A stretch of 38,245 nt of DNA, taken from assembly GCA_002718195.1 (NCBI GenBank), contig PBDU01000001.1:63262-101506 (forward strand), written 5' to 3'. The notes beneath the pieces were generated by a model, which saw only the letters and a list, made by a program, of their open reading frames with translations, was not told where the DNA came from and did not search any database. The stretch comes from Methanobacteriota archaeon. Lineage in GTDB: Archaea > Thermoplasmatota > Poseidoniia > Poseidoniales > Poseidoniaceae. Every line of letters begins with the position of its first letter. Within the stretch, counting starts at the first letter, position 1. This document shows positions 24,873 to 32,127 of the stretch, piece after piece. The translations under genes and the position numbers were made by a program.

Positions 24873-25796
24873 TCATCCTTGATAGATTGCTAGCGCCTCA
24901 TCAACTGTTGCGCCCTCGCATATGATTGCGTGGCAAGCAGCATTCATTCTAACAGCTTCATCAGTTTCCTTTTGGTGAATGTTTCTGCCCGTAGCAGCTC
25001 CCTTGCAGCCTGATATGTTGATTTGTTCCCACAATCTCTGGAGGAAATCTCTAGGTGGAAGGGAACCTCCTCCTGAGCAGATAATTCCACATCTGCCCGC
25101 TGCTTCAACAGCAATCCTCAGGGATTCCGGTTGGGTCATTCCTTCAAATGGTGCAGGATAATTCACCTTTGCAAAATCAGCACCTATGCAAGCGGCAACG
25201 CCAGCAGCACCGCTGATTAATTGCGGGTCCTTTTCGTTGGATACAGCTTGTCCTCTTGGGTACATCCAAACAACGGCAATCATTCCTTGGTCGTGTGCTT
25301 CTCTGATGAAGGTAGCCGCTTCTGTTAGCATTTCATTCTCGAATTCGCTTCCCAGGTAAACCGTATATCCTATTCCAACAACGTTGATTCCGTTGCTAAC
25401 AAGTGACATGACGTCATCCATGTTCCACATTGCTAGGCTGACTGGATCTTTTTGTGCAGTCTTGACAACATTGGTCTTTGAATTGAGTTTGACTAAATAC
25501 GGAACATCTGGTGCATCTCTTGCATAGTGGGAAATCAATCCGCATTGTCCAGCTAGTACTCCGATGTGTCCTTCTTCATATGCTCTTAGTCCTATTTCGA
25601 ATAGGTGGCCTGGGTCGTTAGAAGTAAGCGGAATTTCTTTATTGCCGTCATAAAAATCATCATTCAAGTGTTCAATTTTTTGATCACAAGCAAATAGGTT
25701 CATCATTCCAGTACCTTGAGTGGCTTGATTCATATTTTCAATGTACGTTTCGATTAATTCGTTTGGAACGTCTGCGGGAACAAATACTTCAGTCAT
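24873..25796 (-). CDS. Archaeal-type class I fructose-bisphosphate aldolase (DeoC/LacD/FbaB group)
   Basis: A Schiff-base aldolase, probably cleaving or forming fructose 1,6-bisphosphate in glycolysis/gluconeogenesis. The 307-residue TIM-barrel protein carries ACDQKIEHLN near the N-terminus and the catalytic lysine K210 in GADFAKVNYP. A phosphate-binding segment (IICSGGGSLPPRDFL) and GAATGRNIHQ complete the barrel. In this family related members make other products, for example in aromatic amino acid synthesis, so FBP aldolase is likely but not certain. The start is supported by GGTGG a few bases upstream. It converges with the SOUL gene. Confidence 0.9.
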   Translation of the reverse strand: MTEVFVPADVPNELIETYIENMNQATQGTGMMNLFACDQKIEHLNDDFYDGNKEIPLTSNDPGHLFEIGLRAYEEGHIGVLAGQCGLISHYARDAPDVPYLVKLNSKTNVVKTAQKDPVSLAMWNMDDVMSLVSNGINVVGIGYTVYLGSEFENEMLTEAATFIREAHDQGMIAVVWMYPRGQAVSNEKDPQLISGAAGVAACIGADFAKVNYPAPFEGMTQPESLRIAVEAAGRCGIICSGGGSLPPRDFLQRLWEQINISGCKGAATGRNIHQKETDEAVRMNAACHAIICEGATVDEALAIYQG

Positions 25797-25972
25797 CTTT
25801 CCACCATCTTCTTCGAGTCAAGTCTAGTCTTTGAAATCATCGGGGATGTTTTCTCTTGCATATCTTGAGTAAACTAAAGTCAATTAAAACATTCAAATTT
25901 ACAATATTTTAGTGCCTGGAGAAGTTATACACTACGGCCTAAAATTGTTCGAGTAGACCAGTGATGTAAATA

Positions 25973-26293
25973 TCACAGAGTGCTGGTTCCTGCAGAAAAG
26001 CTTCCATCATCTTCTTGGATGATTGGTGAGCCTGATGTCCAGTCTGGGACGTTGTCTGATATCCAAGATTTTGTAGCCCATTCACAGATATCATATCCGC
26101 CAGATAAGATTCCAGATCTCTTAATGTAACCTACCTTGACAATATCTTTGTCCTTAGATAGTACATTTCCAAGTTGTTGAGATGTTGTACCGTGTCTCAT
26201 GGTTGAGTTGATATGTTCTAAAATCTCAGCGGTGTTTCTTGGTCTGTCTCCCAAAAATTTCTTGATTTTCTCTCGAATTCTTACTGTTTTCAT
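25973..26293 (-). CDS. Small winged-helix DNA-binding protein
   Basis: A 106-residue protein beginning MKTVRIREKIKKFLGDRPRN followed by TAEILEHINSTMRHGTTSQQ, a typical winged-helix pattern (helix, turn, recognition helix, then a wing in KVGYIKRSGILSGGYDI). The C-terminal 35 residues are acidic and Ser-rich. AGGAGAAGGA lies just before the ATG, a strong Shine-Dalgarno site. It is divergent from a much larger winged-helix gene over a 277-base region rich in repeats, so it may regulate both. Effector and targets are unknown. Confidence 0.8.
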   Translation of the reverse strand: MKTVRIREKIKKFLGDRPRNTAEILEHINSTMRHGTTSQQLGNVLSKDKDIVKVGYIKRSGILSGGYDICEWATKSWISDNVPDWTSGSPIIQEDDGSFSAGTSTL

Positions 26294-26570
26294 GTTATTC
26301 CTTCTCCTGTCACGAGACTTTCCGAGGTTGTTCGTAGGTCTCTGAGAGGGAGGAGCGAGGGGGGTGATATAACCTTTCCTGCGAATATTGTTTCCAACTT
26401 ACACAAAGTTCCAAGATTTACATATAAATTGATGTTATTTTTTTACTTAATTGTAAAAAAGCCTTAATCTCCATAGGAAATATATAACTAAATGTAACTA
26501 AATCTATACTTTTTTAGAAATATTTAGAAAGGAGAGCCTTTCAAGTAACAAAATAGGGAGATTGGTTCCA
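26294..26570. promoter_or_regulatory. Divergent promoter region with ordered repeats
   Basis: This gap separates two divergent winged-helix genes and carries no ORF worth calling. It holds a purine tract (26344-26364, broken by one C), a minus-strand TATA-like GGTTATATCA (26365-26374), and the inverted repeat TTTTTTAC-TTAATT-GTAAAAAA (26439-26460). A tandem direct repeat of AACTAAAT lies at 26485-26492 and 26495-26502 (one per helical turn), and AT-rich TTTAGAAA repeats follow near 26515-26530. These are the expected ingredients of an autoregulated divergent promoter. Confidence 0.55.
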
Positions 26571-29054
26571 ATGTCGGTGATTAGGAGCACTCATGAGAGG
26601 AGGATTCTCGATTGGTTGGCTGACTCCAGCGGGACAGTTTCTGAGGTTGCTGGAGCTCTAAAAATGCGAGTTCCTCATGCTTCTGCAGCGTTCAAAAAGC
26701 TGAGACAAAAGGGCTACGTGGTCCGAGATCTTGATGCTAATATCCGCGGTGCAATCCACAGACTTACAGAGAGTGGTACTGAGAAATTAATGGGTGATGC
26801 CCTAAGCAGAGCGATCAAATTCTGCGAAGAAATACCTAAGGATATGGATGGAGTAATTCTTGCTAGAGAAGGCAAACAATTACTTCTTGGTTATACAAAA
26901 CACAAGCACAATGGTCTGATTTCTCTACCAAAGTACTCCTTTTCTAATGAGTCTTCAGACCTCTATGACTCCAGTGGAACAGAAGGGGCGGGTTGGGTTG
27001 TAACAAGAGGAGGCGGAATGTTATGGTACAATCTTGATACTCTGGAGAAGGTTGAACCCTTGGAAAGGAATTCCCAATCAATTGTGAACTGGTCTGATAA
27101 TTCTAGAACCATTGGTATTGTAAGGGCAAGGATGATTGGAGAAGAATCAGAAATCATGATGCCGGTAGGAACTTGGTTTGAACAACCGATGAGTCTTCCT
27201 GAACTGCCGGAATTGATATCAGATCCAGAGTATATAATCGGCACTAGTGGATTGGATGATGTCGAGGTAAGTATTCCCATGAATACCCAAATTTGCATTA
27301 AATCTAAAGTGAACAAGGAAATTCTGCTCAACCAAATTTCGAGTAAAACATTTTCTCTGACACTCTTACCAAAGGCAAGTGCTCCCCATGCTAGACCTAT
27401 TGGTTGTGTTTATCACTGGTTGAGAAAACAACATCCAAGAATTGGTCAGAAAAAGATATCAGAGTATTTCCAAAATCTTTCAAAGTTATTACTACAGGGA
27501 GATTTGTCAAAAGTAAGTGCGAATTACAGGAAAAAACTCCTTGCTGATTTTGGCACATCATATTGGATAGATGACACAGAGGTCGGTCAAGGGATAACAT
27601 TGAACGGCTTGAGTGTTGATGGAGGTGAATGTGTATGGAGGTGGGCGATTAACTCCTCTTTTTCAGATATTTCCGGTGAATGGCCTTGGGAAAATAGGCC
27701 TGACCTCAAATCGTTGATTTTGTCTAGCGGGAAATTAAGGGCAATTGTTGTTGAATCTGCAGTAGAAAATGATGAACAGGTAAATTGTACGATTACAGAC
27801 GGTTCAGATTTAGGCTATGTAATGCTTACTTTCCTGGGAGACAACCAAATTCCAGTCAGTCTGAAAAAAGAGAGGAGCCAGGAAAAAATCGAATCAGGAT
27901 TTTCAAAAATACCCGCTAATGCAATTGAATTGATTACACTGCCAAGTGAGCGATTTACAGGAATCGCTATCGATATGGACGAGAAAAGAAAACTATCTCA
28001 GGCTTTAACAAAATACCCGCTTGGTGATTCAAAATGGTCGAATGAGAATGAGGGGATGTATCCATTAGCATCATGGATTGCCTCGCCTCCAAGTGAGCGA
28101 CAGTTGAGGTGGCAGAGAATCAAACATCGTTTACCAGAAAACTGGGCAGGCTTGTTGGATATTGACATCACGGATACCGTTGTCTTGCTAGAATCGATTG
28201 AAAGATCAGAATCGGTATGGAAAAACATGGTCAAGCAAGAATTATCCCAAAGATTTACTTTTAATCCTGATGAGATGAGCGGGCTAATCGATCATTTGGA
28301 AAACTCATCTTATTCGTCAATTCTTTCTACTTCTATCCTACTTGCTAGTTCTGGATTAGGCAAAGATTGGGATGATTTAATTTCTAAATCAGTAGAAGTA
28401 TGGGTAAAACAACCAAGAGATACTTTCCCTGTGCTCGAATCATTATTTTCTAATTCAGATATTTTGCAGAAAAGAAGTCAAATCTTTTCCCAGGTTAAGA
28501 AAACAGCCTCCACACAAAATACAAATTCTCAGCTTTGGGTTTGGTATGATTATATTTCAAAAGTTGAAAACGATGTGCCGCTCCTAGCCAATGAAGCACG
28601 AAAAGTCATGGAGATTCTTCCAGAAACTTGGTGGTCAAATAACGCTAAAGATTGGTTGCTTATGCAATTAGGAGCAACTCAAGGTAGAAGGTGGCTAGCC
28701 GCAAATGCCATCAATTGGCCAGTACAGATATTTCGTCAAAAAGGCGAGCGGGTTTCTTTACCAGGATTGAAATTGGAACATCTCGGTCATGATTTGACAA
28801 AAGATATGCTGCTTGATTGCCTTTTAGTTCCTGAGGGGATAGGTCAAGATTACATTATGGATTTGTTTGAATGTGTTCAAACTATTGAGGATGGTATGCC
28901 TATACATTCAGGAAGAAGTCATCCACTAGTTGGTTTGTTAGGAAGACCAGTCCAATCATGGCCAAGATATGATAGAATGGTATTCTCCTCAGGCAATGAG
29001 GATACTACAGATTTACTGTTAGGAATTAGGTACAAAAATCGATTTACAAATTAG
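26571..29054 (+). CDS. Large protein with N-terminal winged helix, unknown function
   Basis: The 827-residue product starts with a clear MarR/ArsR-like winged helix (RRILDWLADSSGTVSEVAGA, then MRVPHASAAFKKLRQKGYVV and the wing to about residue 75). The remaining about 750 residues match nothing I know. They include beta-rich segments (100-260), a helical repeat-like region (560-700) rich in Trp and Leu, and no TM segment or signal peptide. No nuclease, ATPase or helicase motif was found. ATG 26571 follows GGGAG by 9-10 bases and was preferred to TTG 26562. It ends only 24 bases before the structured RNA at 29078. Confidence 0.85.
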   Translation: MSVIRSTHERRILDWLADSSGTVSEVAGALKMRVPHASAAFKKLRQKGYVVRDLDANIRGAIHRLTESGTEKLMGDALSRAIKFCEEIPKDMDGVILAREGKQLLLGYTKHKHNGLISLPKYSFSNESSDLYDSSGTEGAGWVVTRGGGMLWYNLDTLEKVEPLERNSQSIVNWSDNSRTIGIVRARMIGEESEIMMPVGTWFEQPMSLPELPELISDPEYIIGTSGLDDVEVSIPMNTQICIKSKVNKEILLNQISSKTFSLTLLPKASAPHARPIGCVYHWLRKQHPRIGQKKISEYFQNLSKLLLQGDLSKVSANYRKKLLADFGTSYWIDDTEVGQGITLNGLSVDGGECVWRWAINSSFSDISGEWPWENRPDLKSLILSSGKLRAIVVESAVENDEQVNCTITDGSDLGYVMLTFLGDNQIPVSLKKERSQEKIESGFSKIPANAIELITLPSERFTGIAIDMDEKRKLSQALTKYPLGDSKWSNENEGMYPLASWIASPPSERQLRWQRIKHRLPENWAGLLDIDITDTVVLLESIERSESVWKNMVKQELSQRFTFNPDEMSGLIDHLENSSYSSILSTSILLASSGLGKDWDDLISKSVEVWVKQPRDTFPVLESLFSNSDILQKRSQIFSQVKKTASTQNTNSQLWVWYDYISKVENDVPLLANEARKVMEILPETWWSNNAKDWLLMQLGATQGRRWLAANAINWPVQIFRQKGERVSLPGLKLEHLGHDLTKDMLLDCLLVPEGIGQDYIMDLFECVQTIEDGMPIHSGRSHPLVGLLGRPVQSWPRYDRMVFSSGNEDTTDLLLGIRYKNRFTN

Positions 29055-29055
29055 A

Positions 29056-29071
29056 AGTGTTGAAAAGCACT
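29056..29071 (+). other. Small hairpin between stop codon and ncRNA
   Basis: AGUGU and GCACU pair around a UGAAAA loop directly after the stop codon of the 827-residue gene. It may separate that transcript from the downstream RNA. No T-run follows, so it is not a classic terminator. Confidence 0.35.
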
Positions 29072-29077
29072 AGGCTT

Positions 29078-29358
29078 CAGGACAGACTACCGTACACGCA
29101 ACATCAGGCGGAGCTACTGTGAAATTTGCAATGAAGTCTGATACCATTGATACGGTGCGCAATCGAAGACCGAAGTGACCGAAAGGGATGATCTTTGGTG
29201 CAAATGCGCTAACCAATGGTCGAGTAAGGGTCCTTGAATGACGCAAGAATGACCTCGAGACAACCCCTTGACTGTACAGTGTCCCTGCGCAAAGGGTCAG
29301 GCTCTCGAGAGGAATTGATGAAAAGAGCCGTTCGTGCGGGGGTACAGTCCATTTTTTT
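29078..29358 (+). ncRNA. Structured non-coding RNA of about 280 nt, unknown family
   Basis: No credible coding frame covers this gap, yet the plus strand folds into many consistent helices. Helix I is CAGACU (29083-29088) with AGUCUG (29135-29140). Helix II is ACCAUUG (29143-29149) with CAAUGGU (29214-29220), continued by GCGCA/UGCGC and by an 8-pair helix AUCGAAGA/UCUUUGGU that needs G-U pairs, then a GAAA tetraloop closed by CC/GG. Helix III is GGUC-CUUG with CAAG-GACC (29229-29254). Helix IV is UCGAGA/UCUCGA with CCUUGAC/GUCAGG inside and CCU/AGG closing a GCGCAA loop. The ends can pair (GGAC with GUCC). A T7 run follows. The G-U pairs, GNRA loop and T-run fix the strand as plus. Conserved motifs of RNase P and SRP RNA are absent. 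Confidence 0.65.
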
Positions 29359-29369
29359 CGGGATTTTTT
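29352..29369 (+). terminator. T-run terminator after the ncRNA
   Basis: T7 at 29352-29358 and T6 at 29364-29369 follow directly after the closing GUCC of the RNA. Archaeal polymerase terminates at such T-rich runs. They lie about 50 bases before the next start codon, so some read-through into the CoA gene is possible. Confidence 0.5.
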
Positions 29370-29417
29370 GATATTCTCAAGCGAATCGTTCAAAGAATCA
29401 TTTCATTTCAGACCTCC

Positions 29418-30446
29418 ATGGATGAAATTTCCTACAAGCACAAAATCTGTCTTGTAGGGGGTACTTTTGACAGGTTTCATTCAGGTCATAAACTACTTTT
29501 GGAGTCAGGTCTAAGGGATTCAAAAAAACTGATGATTTATGTCACAAATGATCAATTGGCACAAGGGAAATCTCCACTGGTGCAGTCTTATGAGGATAGA
29601 GTAGAATCAATATGGGAATGGGTAGATGAATCAGGTCACGATCCATCTAGATTCTTTGTTGGTGCTCTCAATGATAATTTTGGCCCAGCCCCTGATATGG
29701 AAGATGCGGGTGCCATTTTAGCTACACCTGAGACAGAAGTTGGTTGCGTCCAAATCAATCAAATGAGAGTCAATAAAGGCTTTCAAGAACTTGAGATAAT
29801 CATGGTTCCTCATTTATTGGATGCGAATCAGGGCATAATCTCTAGTTCAAGAATAAGGGCTGGATTGATAGATCAAGATGGAAATATGTGGCTTGATGAT
29901 GACTGGTATAACAACGATTTGGTGATGACTGAAATGGTATTGGATGAGCTCAAGAATCCAATGGGTGAATTATTTGAGGGACCAGAAAATCTACCAGAGG
30001 TAGCTATGCAGAAAGCATTGGATTCTTTTTCAGGACCCCAAGCGATGTTGATTGCAGTGGGAGATGTAACCGTCAAAACTCTATTGGATCTTAAATTCAC
30101 ACCAGATATTGCCCTAATCGATGGAGTGACGAAAAGGGAGGAGTTGCCAGATTCTGAACAGGTAGAAACATCGGTTTTTGCAAACGTAATTCATGCAATC
30201 AATCCGGCTGGAAGGTTGACGCCAGATTTAGGTGATGCTATAGCTGAGGCAATGGGCGAAGATGAATCAACGGTAATCGTAGTTGAGGGAGAGGAAGATT
30301 TGGCGCCCCTACTCGTTCATCTTATGGCCCCAATAACCTCGACAGTGATTTATGGGCAGCCGAAGGTGGGAGTTGTTGTTCAACATACTTCTTTGGAAGT
30401 CAAAGAAAGATGCAGGAACATATTATCTTGTTTTGAGGTGGAATGA
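29418..30446 (+). CDS. Fused phosphopantetheine adenylyltransferase and GTP-dependent dephospho-CoA kinase
   Basis: Carries the last two steps of CoA synthesis in one chain. Residues 8-160 are an archaeal PPAT nucleotidyltransferase: GGTFDRFHSGH with HxGH at 21-24, and ISSSRIR at 141-147. Residues about 175-342 are DUF359, the archaeal GTP-dependent dephospho-CoA kinase: GDVTVKTL (215-222), DIALIDG, NPAGRLTPD, VEGEEDLAPLL (289-299) and YGQPKVGVVVQ. Both active-site sets look intact. In most archaea I know these are separate genes; the animal CoA synthase fuses unrelated or differently typed kinases. ATG 29418 was chosen over an upstream GTG at 29334 that lies inside the RNA. It overlaps the glycosyltransferase gene by ATGA. 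Confidence 0.93.
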   Translation: MDEISYKHKICLVGGTFDRFHSGHKLLLESGLRDSKKLMIYVTNDQLAQGKSPLVQSYEDRVESIWEWVDESGHDPSRFFVGALNDNFGPAPDMEDAGAILATPETEVGCVQINQMRVNKGFQELEIIMVPHLLDANQGIISSSRIRAGLIDQDGNMWLDDDWYNNDLVMTEMVLDELKNPMGELFEGPENLPEVAMQKALDSFSGPQAMLIAVGDVTVKTLLDLKFTPDIALIDGVTKREELPDSEQVETSVFANVIHAINPAGRLTPDLGDAIAEAMGEDESTVIVVEGEEDLAPLLVHLMAPITSTVIYGQPKVGVVVQHTSLEVKERCRNILSCFEVE

Positions 30447-31519
30447 TGCAGCCTCATGTTACAGTCACTGTTTGTGTCAGGGATGGTGAGCATTGGATTG
30501 ATGATTGTCTCAAATCATTGATCAATCAAGATTACGAGAATTTGGACATTATTGCTGTTGATGATGGCTCCACTGATTCTTCGCTTGAGAAGCTAAAAAA
30601 ATTCGAAAATAATGATGATGAATCAGGAAAAAGTGTGATGATTCTATCTCAATCAGCAAGAGGGCTATCCGCTGCAAGACAACTTGCAGTGGATAATGCT
30701 AAAGGAGAATGGGTAGCAATTACCGACATTGATGTTAGGCCTGAAATAGATTGGATTACAAAGCTAGTAGAGCGTGTTCTGCATAATAATGATGAAAATA
30801 TAGGTGCAGTCACCGGCAGAACGATATTTGAAACCACTCCAAATGTAGTGAGCAAATTAAGGTCGGTAGAAATTCAACAAAAATACAAAAATCGACCTTT
30901 GAAAACAAATCTTGCAAACGGTCCATGTTCGATGTTTTTGAAAGAAGCAGTTACGGAAGTAGATGGTTTTGACCCAAGTTGGTATCATGCAGAGGACATG
31001 GAGTTGAGCCTTAAATTGATAAATTCTGGATACACCATAATCTATAATCCAGAGGCAGTTGTTAAGCACGTTCCTGAAGAAGGGCTCAAACTCTTTTTGG
31101 CAAAAAGAAGGAGAGATTCAAGGGCACACACCAGAATTATGCGCAACTGGCCAAAATCCAGGAGAAATAATACTTCATTTGATTTCTTAGGAGTTTCTGG
31201 TGCCGTACTGATGATAATTCCCACCTTTGTTCTTTATTTGATTGGATTGGGATTAACTTTGCATTTTGACCCGCAATTTAGTGATCGAAGTTCATTACTA
31301 TTTTTCGCCCCGGGTGTTTTACTGAATTTCAGTTACGTTCATTTCACATCCTTCAGAAAGTTGGTTAGAACATTAACCAATGACGCAGGCACCAGGAAAT
31401 ATCCGATGATTAAGTTGATTTTATTCAACTGGTCATTGTCTCTATGGATTGGTTTATTCCTAGGATTGACTGATGCTATTAGAGGTAAAAATGGGCACAG
31501 GAGATTTTTCTCTAAGTGA
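30443..31519 (+). CDS. Family 2 glycosyltransferase, membrane-anchored
   Basis: The 358-residue product has the GT-A fold of family 2: VDDGSTD near the N-terminus, ITDIDVRP as the metal-binding DxD-like segment, NGPCSMF, and EDMELSLKL as the catalytic-region ED. Three TM segments follow at about 250-275, 280-300 and 325-345. It should add a sugar to a lipid-linked or surface glycan on the cytoplasmic face. The start overlaps the stop of the CoA fusion gene (ATGA) and is preceded by GAGGTGG, so the two are translationally coupled despite unrelated roles. It could serve N-glycosylation of the sequon-rich surface proteins in this window (inference). Confidence 0.92.
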   Translation: MMQPHVTVTVCVRDGEHWIDDCLKSLINQDYENLDIIAVDDGSTDSSLEKLKKFENNDDESGKSVMILSQSARGLSAARQLAVDNAKGEWVAITDIDVRPEIDWITKLVERVLHNNDENIGAVTGRTIFETTPNVVSKLRSVEIQQKYKNRPLKTNLANGPCSMFLKEAVTEVDGFDPSWYHAEDMELSLKLINSGYTIIYNPEAVVKHVPEEGLKLFLAKRRRDSRAHTRIMRNWPKSRRNNTSFDFLGVSGAVLMIIPTFVLYLIGLGLTLHFDPQFSDRSSLLFFAPGVLLNFSYVHFTSFRKLVRTLTNDAGTRKYPMIKLILFNWSLSLWIGLFLGLTDAIRGKNGHRRFFSK

Positions 31520-31522
31520 AAA

Positions 31523-32074
31523 TCATTCCGCAGGATTCTTGCTTGCATAATCCAGAGCAAAACCGAATGCAAGCAGTGCTATTGAGACTGCATAGACACC
31601 AGGGTCAATCCAAGTTGTGAATTGAATACCCCATGAGATGTAAAACATTAGACCGATTAGTATGCACCATGCACCTGCAGTTCTCTGCATGCCACCTTCT
31701 TTCAGTGAGACCAGAGATGGCCACAGGTCGTTTTTGATCATGGATTGGAAAAAACCGCCAACTCCGCCTTCAGAGGTGCTGAACTTCTTCATTGCTAGAG
31801 CAAATATTCCTCCGCACATTATGATAAATACAGCATCGCTTGCAACGAAGCCAGGATTATCTGATAGTGGGTGGAATGCATTATTTGTCCAGTTAATTGT
31901 AAGCATACCTGCCCAAGATACTTTTTGAGTAGGGTGAATCATTCCCAAAAGGTTCAGAATTGCTAGGACGAGTCCCCACAATCCAATTCCAAAGTAGAAC
32001 TTTGCAAGCCCCATTGATGGGTTCATTATTGAGTTCATTAGACCGGATTGACTAACTGACTCGGTTTCGGACAT
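31523..32074 (-). CDS. Small polytopic membrane protein, unknown function
   Basis: A 183-residue protein with four or five hydrophobic segments (for example FYFGIGLWGLVLAILNLLG, ASDAVFIIMCGGIFALAM and VYAVSIALLAFGFAL). No family motif is recognised. I chose ATG 32074, preceded by AAGGTGGCGGTGA; ATG 32092 and a GTG at 32131 overlapping the orc1/cdc6 stop are alternatives. It lies 53 bases downstream of orc1/cdc6 on the same strand and converges, three bases apart, with the glycosyltransferase. Confidence 0.72.
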   Translation of the reverse strand: MSETESVSQSGLMNSIMNPSMGLAKFYFGIGLWGLVLAILNLLGMIHPTQKVSWAGMLTINWTNNAFHPLSDNPGFVASDAVFIIMCGGIFALAMKKFSTSEGGVGGFFQSMIKNDLWPSLVSLKEGGMQRTAGAWCILIGLMFYISWGIQFTTWIDPGVYAVSIALLAFGFALDYASKNPAE

Positions 32075-32127
32075 ATTCACCGCCACCTTCATGCCCATTA
32101 TAAGCGCACCGAATACATCCGGATAAT

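Noticed and set aside
25961..25977. GTGAT-ATCAC inverted repeat as a terminator
   Set aside because: The stem is only five pairs, it overlaps the stop codon of the small winged-helix gene, and no T-run follows on that strand.
29271..29280. ACTGTACAGT palindrome as a DNA operator
   Set aside because: It lies inside the ncRNA, where RNA pairing explains it better.
29300..29350. Group II intron domain V (GAGCCG followed by a GC-rich hairpin)
   Set aside because: The AAAGAGCCG start is suggestive, but the partner strand, the bulge and the domain VI branch site are missing, and no reverse transcriptase is present.
29078..29358. RNase P RNA or SRP RNA
   Set aside because: The size and paired ends fit, but the universal motifs of either RNA are absent on both strands.
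29070..29393. A 107-codon open frame on the minus strand across the intergenic gap
   Set aside because: It is antisense to the strongly structured RNA, has no ribosome-binding signal or recognisable protein features, and its composition fits a chance frame.
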